In this document: positions 25,854 to 33,600 of the stretch, piece after piece
Position numbering within the stretch: position 1 is the stretch's first letter
How the letters are laid out: each line of letters starts with the position of its first letter
NCBI GenBank assembly: GCA_002441465.1
Contig: DJWE01000039.1
Span: 369 to 34,168 of the forward strand
Length of the DNA: 33,800 bases
Direction of reading: 5' to 3'
DNA from: Propionibacteriaceae bacterium UBA6238
GTDB taxonomy: Bacteria; Actinomycetota; Actinomycetes; Propionibacteriales; Propionibacteriaceae
Notes under the pieces: generated by a model
What the model was told of the DNA's origin: nothing
Seen by the model: only the letters and a program-made list of their open reading frames with translations
Database searches by the model: none
Made by a program: the position numbers and the translations under genes

Positions 25854-25859
25854 GGCCGG

Positions 25860-26840
25860 ATGCAATTCCTCCACTACGAACCGTCCCGCACCGGTGTCCT
25901 TGAGATGCCCGGCGGCCAACAGATCTACTGGGAGGAGTCTGGTCGTTCGGACGGCATCCCTGCGCTCTACCTGCACGGCGGACCGGGCGGTGGACTCGGC
26001 GCCGGCGGTTATCGACGGAAGTTCGACCCGGCCCGTTTCCGGCTCGTCGGGTTCGACCAGCGCGGCTGTGGGAGGTCGCTCCCGCTCGCGTCCGACCCCG
26101 CGCACGATCTCGCCACCAACACCACCGACCGGTTGATCGCCGACATCGAGGTACTCCGCGAGCACCTCGGGATCGATGCCTGGGTCGTGAACGGCACCTC
26201 TTGGGGTTCGACACTGGCGATCGCATATGCCCGCGCCCATCCCAGGCGCGTGCTCGGTGTCGTGCTGGTTGCTGTGACCACCACCTCGCCCACCGAGGTC
26301 GAGTGGATCACTGAGACGGTCGGAGCGATCTTCCCCGAGGAGTGGGATCGGTTCGCCGCCCACGCTGAGCAAGCAGGGATCGGCTACCGGCGTGGGCGGG
26401 GTCGGTTGGTGGAAGCCTACGACCAACTATTGCGGCACCCCGATCGGACGATCCGGGACGCCGCGTCCCGGGCATGGGCGCGCTGGGAGGATGCGCACAT
26501 CTCACTCGGCCGGCCCAAACCGCACACCAACCCGCGGTGGTCGGACGACGACTTCAGGCTGTCGTTCGCCGCGCTGACTTCCCACTACTGGGCGCACGAC
26601 GGGTTCCTCGAGCCCCCGCTGCTCGGCAGCCTCGCTCTGATCGGGCACCTGCCTGCCGTATTCATCCACGGGCGCGCGGACGTGAGTGGGCCACTACGCA
26701 CTGCGTGGGAGGTGCACCGCCAGTGGCCCGCCAGCGACCTGGTCGTGATTGAGGACGAGGGACACGGGGGCGTAGCCATAGTCGACGCCTGGGCCGACGC
26801 GTTGAGCCGGATCGCCGACAGACTGGGCGAGCGCCACTGA
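25860..26840 (+). CDS. pip: proline iminopeptidase (S33 alpha/beta-hydrolase)
   Basis: This cytoplasmic serine peptidase of 326 residues releases N-terminal proline from peptides. Family marks are all present: HGGPGGG (39-45, oxyanion hole), DQRGCGRS (66-73), nucleophile elbow GTSWGS with Ser114, the cap-domain WARWE (206-210) whose Glu binds the free amino end of the substrate, Asp274 in HGRADVSGP and His302 in GHGG. The length is normal for the family. It stands 107 bases behind menF with its own -10 box, and the leaderless ATG at 25860 is the first in-frame start before the conserved region. Function is inferred from the strong motif match and no link with menaquinone synthesis is implied. 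Confidence 0.92.
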   Translation: MQFLHYEPSRTGVLEMPGGQQIYWEESGRSDGIPALYLHGGPGGGLGAGGYRRKFDPARFRLVGFDQRGCGRSLPLASDPAHDLATNTTDRLIADIEVLREHLGIDAWVVNGTSWGSTLAIAYARAHPRRVLGVVLVAVTTTSPTEVEWITETVGAIFPEEWDRFAAHAEQAGIGYRRGRGRLVEAYDQLLRHPDRTIRDAASRAWARWEDAHISLGRPKPHTNPRWSDDDFRLSFAALTSHYWAHDGFLEPPLLGSLALIGHLPAVFIHGRADVSGPLRTAWEVHRQWPASDLVVIEDEGHGGVAIVDAWADALSRIADRLGERH

Positions 26841-26841
26841 G

Positions 26842-26914
26842 CGGACGCTCGTCCGTTGTGGCTTCCCGGAGCACAGCCTGTCCAGCGTACCCCCGCCACC
26901 AGGGGGGCAGACGC
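26842..26914. terminator. convergent terminator region with two hairpins
   Basis: Two stems lie in the 108-base gap between pip (+) and the HNH gene (-). CGGAC (26842-26846) pairs with GTCCG (26851-26855) across GCTC right after the pip stop. Further on, GCGT-A-CCCCC (26885-26894) pairs with GGGGG...ACGC (26902-26914) across a seven-base loop with small bulges. Neither has a strong T-run, as is usual in very GC-rich actinobacteria. Confidence 0.4.
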
Positions 26915-26948
26915 CCACCGATCGCGCGCACCTCCGCCGCCAGCCAGA

Positions 26949-28334
26949 TCAGGTGCGGTAGCGGTGGTGTTGTCGCCAGCGTCTTCGGCCAGGTGACGCT
27001 CCCCTGCCTTCGGGGGCGCCGAACTCGGGGTGACCGCGAGCATCCATCCGAATCATCCATTGAGTGCCGGGCGGACGGCTGGGGTCGGGTTCGACAAGGT
27101 GGTGGTGGAACCCACAGACCAGGACCCCGTTGTCGAGGCTGGTCACCCCACCGGCGTGCCAGGGGGTTCGGTGGTGAGCGTCGCACTCCGCCGGTTGCCG
27201 GTCGCAACCGGGGAAGGCGCAGCCCTGGTCTCGAGCGATCAACAGGGCGCGAAGGTGGCTGCCGAACAATCGCTTCTCCCGGCCCACGTCGAGCGGCACG
27301 CTGCGTCCGTCCATGACCGCCGGGAGGATGCCCGCATCGCAAGCGAGGACGCGCGCCTGGTGGGCGCTGATCGCCGAGCCGGTGTTCAGCAGGGTCGCGG
27401 TACCGAGACGCCCGCGGAGGGTGTCATAGTCGATTCGGACCACGATCCGGGGCCGGTCGGCACCCAACCGCGGCGGTCTGCCGCAGCCCGAGTAGTGGTC
27501 GGCCAGTTGGGTGAGCGCGTCGGCGTGCCCCTGCCCACGAGAAAGCTCCTCGCCGGCGAGTGCGGCACTCTTGCGGGCCTTCGCTCCCAGAGCCCGCAAC
27601 ACGCCAACCAGCCTCTCCCCCGCGACCGCCGGCAGCTTGCCCGACAGCAACACCCCGCCGTCATCGGGGTCGTGCCGCCAGGTGAGGTAGCGAGTGCGCT
27701 GCTGGATCTTCTCTGCCCGCTCCACCGCGCGACGATCGGCATCCTCACCAACGTGGGGAGCGATCACCTCCACCGCACGGTTCACCAGCCTGGCCAGCCC
27801 GTAGGGGCCGAACTCCCGACCCAGTTCCACCAGATGTGCGGCCACGGCCTCCCGCTGACCCGCGTCCAACTCCTCCGGCAACCGATCCAGCCCACCGGTG
27901 ATCACCCGCGCCTGCTCCAGCGACAACCGCGCCGTCTCGAGCGCGTTCGCGATCACCGGCTGCGCGTCCAGCCGCACTGCCAGCCGCACCTCATCTCGCG
28001 CCGCGCGGGCACCGTGGGTGTTGCGCTCGGTCAGCCACGACGGCGTGGGCAACCCCGCCACCCGAAGGGTCGCCTCCCGTCGCTCCGCTTCGGCGAGAAG
28101 GGCCAGCCAACGCCCCTGCAACCGCGATAGCTCCCGCTGGGTCCGCTCCAGCTCACCGACCAGCGCGCCGTCGGTGAACCGCCACGGCTCGGCCTGCACC
28201 GGCTCGACACCGGACGATTCGTCCCCGAGTTCCAGCCGGCCCTGCTCGACCGCCAGCCACCACTGCTCGAGATCATCCGGGCACGGATCGACCATCGTTC
28301 CCCTCGGGGAATCGCTGGTCGGCGTGCTCGTCAT
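26949..28334 (-). CDS. DUF222 / HNH endonuclease-domain protein (13E12-repeat type)
   Basis: This protein of about 461 residues has an N-terminal DUF222 region, mostly helical with an Ala/Arg/Glu-rich coiled section (WRFTDGALVGELERTQRELSRLQGRW), and a C-terminal HNH nuclease fold: GCAFPGCDRQPAECDAHHRTPW (Cys pair, HH), then LDNGVLVCGFHHHLVE (Asn, Cys, HH). The zinc and catalytic residues of an HNH domain are intact, and the basic tail (GRRRWRQHHRYRT) could contact DNA. The family (13E12 repeats of M. tuberculosis) is widespread and often multicopy in actinobacteria, with unknown role. Two starts compete: ATG 28334 behind a TAGCGT box seven bases away (leaderless), or ATG 28295 behind GAGGGG. 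It follows the CPBP gene by 51 bases. Confidence 0.85.
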   Translation of the reverse strand: MTSTPTSDSPRGTMVDPCPDDLEQWWLAVEQGRLELGDESSGVEPVQAEPWRFTDGALVGELERTQRELSRLQGRWLALLAEAERREATLRVAGLPTPSWLTERNTHGARAARDEVRLAVRLDAQPVIANALETARLSLEQARVITGGLDRLPEELDAGQREAVAAHLVELGREFGPYGLARLVNRAVEVIAPHVGEDADRRAVERAEKIQQRTRYLTWRHDPDDGGVLLSGKLPAVAGERLVGVLRALGAKARKSAALAGEELSRGQGHADALTQLADHYSGCGRPPRLGADRPRIVVRIDYDTLRGRLGTATLLNTGSAISAHQARVLACDAGILPAVMDGRSVPLDVGREKRLFGSHLRALLIARDQGCAFPGCDRQPAECDAHHRTPWHAGGVTSLDNGVLVCGFHHHLVEPDPSRPPGTQWMIRMDARGHPEFGAPEGRGASPGRRRWRQHHRYRT

Positions 28335-28341
28335 ACCCGAA

Positions 28342-28347
28342 ACGCTA
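28342..28347 (-). promoter_or_regulatory. possible -10 box for the HNH gene
   Basis: TAGCGT on the - strand ends seven bases before ATG 28334, fitting a leaderless start. No good -35 lies upstream. A competing translation start with GAGGGG exists at 28295, so the assignment is open. Confidence 0.3.
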
Positions 28348-28385
28348 GCCCCCACCACTGACAAAAACCTGGGTGCGGCGCTCGG

Positions 28386-29372
28386 TCAGCGCACCCGGTC
28401 CATCGGAGCTTCGGCCACGTCGATCGCGCTGACGCTCGAGTGGTGGGTGGACGCCCGGAGCCGCCACACCACCACAGCCAGCACAGCGAGGCAGAACGCC
28501 ATCAGCACCCCCATCGGCGGCGCGACGAAGACGCTCCCGCCGACGACGAGGTACGTGAACAGCCCCATCACGCCGTTGTAGGCACCATGCAGGAACGACG
28601 GCGCAAGCACCGAGCCGGTGCGTTCGCGCAGCGCGGTGAGCAGGAACGACAGCGGCAGCGTCCAGGCGACCATCGCAATGATCCCCCAGCCCCACTCGGC
28701 GCCGTAGTTGAACCCCAGCATGATGATCGGAGCGTGCCACAGACCCCACAGCACACCAGTCAGCGCCGTGGCGCGCGCGAGCCCGAGCGGACGCAGCAGG
28801 TCGGCGAGCACGCCGCGCCAGCCGTACTCCTCACCGAAGGCAAACAGTCCGTTCACGGTGAGCCCGGCGAGGACGCCCATGACGATGCCGGCGACGGCGA
28901 GCACCACCGGTGCGGGGAGGACCACGCTCGCGGACGCCCCCGGCACCATCTGGCGGACGTGCTCCTGGAACTCCGTCGCGCCGCTCACCAGGTGACCGGC
29001 TCCGGGGACACCGAGGACACCGGCGAGCCAGGCGGTTGCGAACCCGAGGGCGAGGATGGCAAGGATCACCACCACCGCGGCCAGCGCGTTGCGGCCATAG
29101 GTCCTCCAGAAGCTGCGCCGCAGCGCCCCCCACTCCCGGGCGATCAGCGGACGCCGTCCCGCAACCCGCTCGGTGACCAGTCCTGCGACCAGCGGCAGCG
29201 GCATGTAGAACACGGCGATGACTGCGACCCCGATCAGGTTGATCCCCTCGCCCACTCCGAGTCTGAGCAGCCACAACGCTCCGGCGACCAGCACCGCGCC
29301 ACTCAGGGCGACGCCGTAGTAGGAGCCGACCAGGCGCCAGTTCACCCTGTCGGAGAGAGTCGTTTCATTCAT
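28386..29372 (-). CDS. CPBP family intramembrane glutamic endopeptidase
   Basis: This integral membrane protease of the CPBP (Abi/CAAX-type) family has 328 residues and about eight hydrophobic segments. The catalytic motifs are complete: EEYGWR with Glu181/Glu182 and Arg186, LWGLWHAP with His213, and LHGAYN with His262 and Asn266. Family members act in prenyl-protein processing, bacteriocin immunity or membrane signalling; no substrate can be named here. ATG 29372 has GGAGGAG eight bases upstream and overlaps the end of the DUF1648 gene by eight bases, making the three-gene cassette (PadR, DUF1648 protein, CPBP) tightly coupled. The upstream frame extension to 29531 is discarded because it lies within that gene. 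Confidence 0.92.
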   Translation of the reverse strand: MNETTLSDRVNWRLVGSYYGVALSGAVLVAGALWLLRLGVGEGINLIGVAVIAVFYMPLPLVAGLVTERVAGRRPLIAREWGALRRSFWRTYGRNALAAVVVILAILALGFATAWLAGVLGVPGAGHLVSGATEFQEHVRQMVPGASASVVLPAPVVLAVAGIVMGVLAGLTVNGLFAFGEEYGWRGVLADLLRPLGLARATALTGVLWGLWHAPIIMLGFNYGAEWGWGIIAMVAWTLPLSFLLTALRERTGSVLAPSFLHGAYNGVMGLFTYLVVGGSVFVAPPMGVLMAFCLAVLAVVVWRLRASTHHSSVSAIDVAEAPMDRVR

Positions 29373-30237
29373 TGGTCTCCTCCAGATCACGCCGAATCTC
29401 CTCCGCCCGGCCCGCACGGGCCAGCCCGACCAGCACCGCCCCCACCGCGAGCGGACCGACCGCAGCCAACACCGGGCCGAGCCACGGGCGCGGCTGTTCG
29501 CCGAGGCTGCGGGCCACGGTCGTGGTGGCACCGATGGACGCGAAGAGCGTCGCGCCCGCGATCAGGCCCGCACGTTCCGGTCCGGGCCGTCCCGACCGGA
29601 CCGCCCAGCCGGCCACGGCCGCCGGCACCACGGTGGCCATCACGTCGACGGCAGCGGCCCGTCCCTTCGGCATCCAGCGATCGGGGACGCCGACAGCGTT
29701 CCAGTGCGCCGGAAGTCGATCAGGCAGGCTCCGCCCCCGCACCGCGTAATGCAGGACGGCGGCGGCCGCCAGGGCTGCGGGCACCGCAGCGGCCGTCGCG
29801 AACGCGCGGGCCGGCGTCGCGGTGAACGGCACCGCTTCGGCGTCCGGCTCGATCACGCCGAGTCGGACCGCGACCGCGCCGAGATTGAGGTCCCAGCCCA
29901 GGCCCATGGCCCGGGGCACCAGCAGGCGTTCTTCGGCCGGATTCCACCACGTGGCGGCGATCCTCCCGGCCAGGTCGCGAAGCCTCCACCCGGCCAGCAG
30001 CCGTCGCGTCCACCGGGCGCCGGACGACGGCCCGCCCGAGATCGGGCCGGCCGCCAGGGTCACCTGCGCGACGTCGGGGACGCCGGCTGTGGCGTCGAGG
30101 CGCTCACACAGGTGAGCGACCAGGTCCTCGCGGACGGCGGCGCGCAGTGCCGGCTGGACCGCGTCCACCATCTGATCGAGCCAGGCCTGCGCCGCTGCGC
30201 GGGCGTCCGGTGTGAGTTCGTCGAGCGTGCGAATCAT
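29365..30237 (-). CDS. membrane protein with HAAS-like N-terminus, DUF5808 and DUF1648 segments
   Basis: This is a 290-residue membrane protein of unknown function. Residues 1-65 resemble the soluble helical HAAS-type domain often encoded beside PadR regulators (AVREDLVAHLCERLD, then VAQVTLAAGP). Residues 98-124 (NPAEERLLVPRAMGLGWDLNLG) fit the DUF5808 pattern. Residues 168-192 (GRSLPDRLPAHWNAVGVPDRWMPKG) are a clear DUF1648 motif. Four hydrophobic helices follow or flank it (about 145-163, 195-213, 222-240, 252-272). The ATG overlaps the padR stop by four bases and the gene's end overlaps the CPBP start, so it is the middle gene of a coupled operon. A role as partner or sensor for PadR, or as accessory to the protease, is inference from position only. 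Confidence 0.82.
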   Translation of the reverse strand: MIRTLDELTPDARAAAQAWLDQMVDAVQPALRAAVREDLVAHLCERLDATAGVPDVAQVTLAAGPISGGPSSGARWTRRLLAGWRLRDLAGRIAATWWNPAEERLLVPRAMGLGWDLNLGAVAVRLGVIEPDAEAVPFTATPARAFATAAAVPAALAAAAVLHYAVRGRSLPDRLPAHWNAVGVPDRWMPKGRAAAVDVMATVVPAAVAGWAVRSGRPGPERAGLIAGATLFASIGATTTVARSLGEQPRPWLGPVLAAVGPLAVGAVLVGLARAGRAEEIRRDLEETNE

Positions 30238-30575
30238 CGAAGTTCCCCCATGAGATCGTTCAGCGCGGAGGACACTTCGGCGAAGGCCTCCGCCATGGCC
30301 GAGAGCTGACGGCGTCCCACGGCGGTCAACTCGTAGTACTTGCGCGGCGGCCCGACCGGCGATTCCTGCCAGGTCGTCTGCACCAGGCCACCTCGGGACA
30401 GCCGCGCCAGTAGCGGATACACGGTGCCGGCGCTGATCGCCAGGGCCGGCCGCGCCGCCAGTTCGTCCACGATCTGCGAGCCGTATTTGGCCTCGCTCAC
30501 CAGCAACGCCAGCACTGCGAGGTCGAGCACGCCCTTGCGGAGTTGGGACGCCCAGGCATCACGTTCATTCGGCAT
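30234..30575 (-). CDS. PadR family transcriptional regulator
   Basis: This 113-residue winged-helix regulator of the short PadR-s2 type has the usual pattern: LRKGVLDLAVLALL (12-25), the recognition region YGSQIVDEL...ISAGTVYPLLARLSRGGLV, and the wing PVGPPRKYYELTAVGRRQL, followed by a dimerisation helix. It would repress its own cassette until an effector binds. The ATG has no ribosome site but sits six bases after a -10 box (TACCCT) with a -35 TTGCGT at 17-base spacing, so the mRNA is probably leaderless. Short dyads overlap both promoter boxes. The gene overlaps the next one by ATGA. Family is certain; the effector is unknown. Confidence 0.94.
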   Translation of the reverse strand: MPNERDAWASQLRKGVLDLAVLALLVSEAKYGSQIVDELAARPALAISAGTVYPLLARLSRGGLVQTTWQESPVGPPRKYYELTAVGRRQLSAMAEAFAEVSSALNDLMGELR

Positions 30576-30581
30576 AGGTCA

Positions 30582-30611
30582 AGGGTATTACCAGCTACCT
30601 TGTTACGCAAG
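30582..30611 (-). promoter_or_regulatory. padR promoter with overlapping dyads
   Basis: On the - strand, -35 TTGCGT (30610-30605), a 17-base spacer and -10 TACCCT (30587-30582) form a good promoter; six bases later comes the padR ATG. Two perfect dyads overlap it: CTTG-CGTAA-CAAG (30611-30599) over the -35 and GGTA-A-TACC (30592-30584) over the -10. They are candidates for PadR autoregulation. Confidence 0.55.
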
Positions 30612-30619
30612 CTAGTGCG

Positions 30620-30634
30620 GAAGCGTGATGCTTC
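30620..30634 (-). terminator. small hairpin between the SNF2 gene and padR
   Basis: GAAGC-ATCAC-GCTTC is a perfect five-base stem with a five-base loop, 19 bases after the helicase stop. It has no T-run and may be a weak terminator. It lies within the 78-base gap that also holds the padR promoter. Confidence 0.3.
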
Positions 30635-30653
30635 TCGAATGCGAGCTCCGCAA

Positions 30654-33600
30654 CTACGGCTCCAGCAGGCCGCGAATGTCATCGGCGGTGAGCGGGGCGG
30701 CCAGGTCTCCGGCCTCCCCCACCACCTTGGCGAACAGGTCTCGCTTGCGTTCCTGCAGAGCGACCACCTTCTCCTCGATGGTGTCCTCGCTGACCAGGCG
30801 GTACACCATCACGTGCTTGTCCTGGCCGATCCGGTGCGTCCGGTCGATCGCCTGCAACTCGGCCGCCGGGTTCCACCACGGGTCGAGGATGAACACGTAA
30901 TCGGCCTCGGTCAGAGTGAGCCCGAAGCCACCCGCCTTGAGGCTGATCAGAAAGACCGGCGCCGAGCCTGAGCGGAATGCCTCGATCCGGGCCGCGCGAT
31001 CCCGCGTCCGGCCATCGAGGTAGACCGCGGCGATGTCCTCCTCGACGAGCCGATCGCGCACCATGCCCAGGTATCTCGTGAACTGGCTGAACACCAGCGC
31101 GCGATGCCCCTCGGAAGCCAGCTCGGTGATCAGCTCCACCAAGGTGTCGATCTTGGCCGAGGTCTCCGGTTGGTCAGGCTGCACCAGCGCCGGCGAGAGC
31201 GCGAGCTGCCGCAACAAGGTGAGCGAGGCAAGGATCGTGATCCGGTTGCGCCGCAGGTCTCCCACCAGGCCCAGCACCTTCTTGCGTTCGGCGGCGAGCT
31301 GCCTGTCGTAGAGCCGGCGGTGGGCCGGAGTCAGCGCCACCGACAACACCTGCTCCTGCTTGGGCGGAAGCTCGGCGGCCACACTCTCCTTCGTGCGTCG
31401 CAGCATCAGCGGACGCACTCGCCGGTGCAGCCGGCCCAGCGCGTCCGGGTCGCTGCCCGACTCGATCGGACGCCGGTAGAACTCGGCGAAGGACGCCGGG
31501 TCGGCGAACAGGCCGGGCGCGACGATGGACAACAGCGACCACAGGTCCATCAGGTTGTTCTCCAGCGGGGTGCCGGTGATCGCGAACTTCGAGCGCGCCC
31601 GCAGCTTCCGGACGGCGTGGTAGGCGCGGGACTGCCGATTCTTGACGAACTGGGCCTCGTCGAGGAACACCACGGCCCACGGCTGGGCGGCGTACTCGGC
31701 CTCGTCCAGGCGCAGCAGCGTGTAGGAAGTCACGACCAGATCGGCATCGGCGGCCAGATCGGCCACCGCCTCGGCGCGCTTGCGCGAGGTCTGCTCCACC
31801 ACCCGCACCCGCAGCGACGGCGCGAATCGGGCCGCCTCGGTGGCCCACGTGCCCAGCACCGACGTCGGCGCCACCACCAGCATCGGCCGGTCCAGCCGGC
31901 CCTCCTCGGCCAGCGCGGACGCCAGCGCGAGCGCCTGCAGGGTCTTGCCCAGGCCCATCTCGTCGGCGAGGATGCCCCCCAACCGGGTGCGCCACAGGAA
32001 GGCCAGCCACGAGAAGCCGGTGTGCTGGTAGGGGCGCAGGTCGGCGGCGAGCCCGGCCGGCACCGGCACCTCGGGGAGGGCGTCGAGGTCGACCAGGGCG
32101 TCGACCGAGTCGCTCCAGGCCTGCGACTGCTCGGCCACCACGCCCAGCTCCACCAGGTCGGCCCACAGGCCGGCGTGCTCGGGGCGCAGGCGGAACGTGT
32201 CCTCGTCGTGGTCCACCAGCAGGCGGGCCTCGGCGATCAGGTCGCGCAGGTGCGCCAGTTCCGGGCGGTCGAGGTCGAACCAGGTGCCGGAGTCGAGCAG
32301 CAGGTGGTCGTCGCCGCGCGAGAGGGCGGCGAAGAGCTCGGCGAACGGGACGGACTCGCCGTCGACGGTCACCTCCACGTCGAGGTTGAACCAGTCCCCG
32401 GCCGACGGCTCGCTGACCGTCAGCGACACCACCGGCGCGCTCTCCGCCTCGCGGTAGCTCGGGGCCTCGGAGGCGAGCTCGACGTCGACCCGGTCCAGGG
32501 CCTCGAGGCTCGGCAGCGTGCGTGCGGTGAACGAGAACAGCGGGCGTCCGGTCAGGAAGGCGGGCCGCAGGGCGGCCTCACCGCGCGGGCCCGTCACCGT
32601 CCAGGGTCCCTCCGGGACGGACGCCGCCAGCTCGGCCTCGGCGGCCACGTCGCGCACCGGCGGGTCGGACGCCGCGGGTGCCAGCCCCAGGGTGTGGGTG
32701 GTGTCGCCCGTGCGGTAGCGGAACGACCACCGGACGGTCGCACTCCCCGGGCCGAAGTCGACGCTGCACACCAGCCGGGGGGGCTCGGCCTCGGGGATGG
32801 CGACGTCCTCGTCGACGTCGACCGCCATCCGGCGGCGGAGCGCGGGCAGGAAACCCGCCCCGAACAGGGGGAGGTCGGCCTCGGGGATCTGGATCGTGCC
32901 CGGGTGCAGGAACAGGGCGTGCTCGGCGGAATCGAGCGGACGCGACAGCCGGCCGAGCAGGAGGCGCCCCTCGTGGGCCAGGACGACGCCATGGGCCGGT
33001 CGTCCCACGAAGGCCTGCCAGCCCAGGGTCAGCTCCTCCTCGCCGAGCCGGACGGCCGGCGACAGCACGACCCCGTCCGATCGGTGGACCCGCAGCACGG
33101 GGACGAGGGGGTCGGCGAGCAGGTCGGGCTCCGGGAGGCGGCGCCGGCCCTGGTCCTCCCCGGCGAGCAGCGGGATGCCGACCTCGCGTGCGCGGGCGAG
33201 CAGGTCCCACACGTCGGGGCGCAGCTCCCCCAGGGGCAGGGCGTCCGACCGGTGCCCGTAGGCGAACTCGTTGCGCCGCCGCGACTCCAGCAGGGCCAGG
33301 AGCACCTCGCGTTGCTCGGGGTCGAAGGTGCCCGGCGCGCCGCGCACCTCGTCCCACGTCGCGCCGGCCTTGACCCAGCTCTCCCGGTTCCCCGGGCGCA
33401 GCGGCCTGAGCGTGTACTCGCGTCCGGCGAGGTTCACCTGGAGCGCCAGCCGCGTCGTGCCGGCGGACGCCCGGGCCCGGGGGACCAGCGGAGCGAGCGC
33501 CGCCTGCCAGGCTGCGGCGCCGCGCCCGCCCGCGTGGCGCCGGGCCGTGAGGATCAGGGCCGCGGCATGCTTGCAGTCGCGCCGGACCGGGCAGGTGCAG

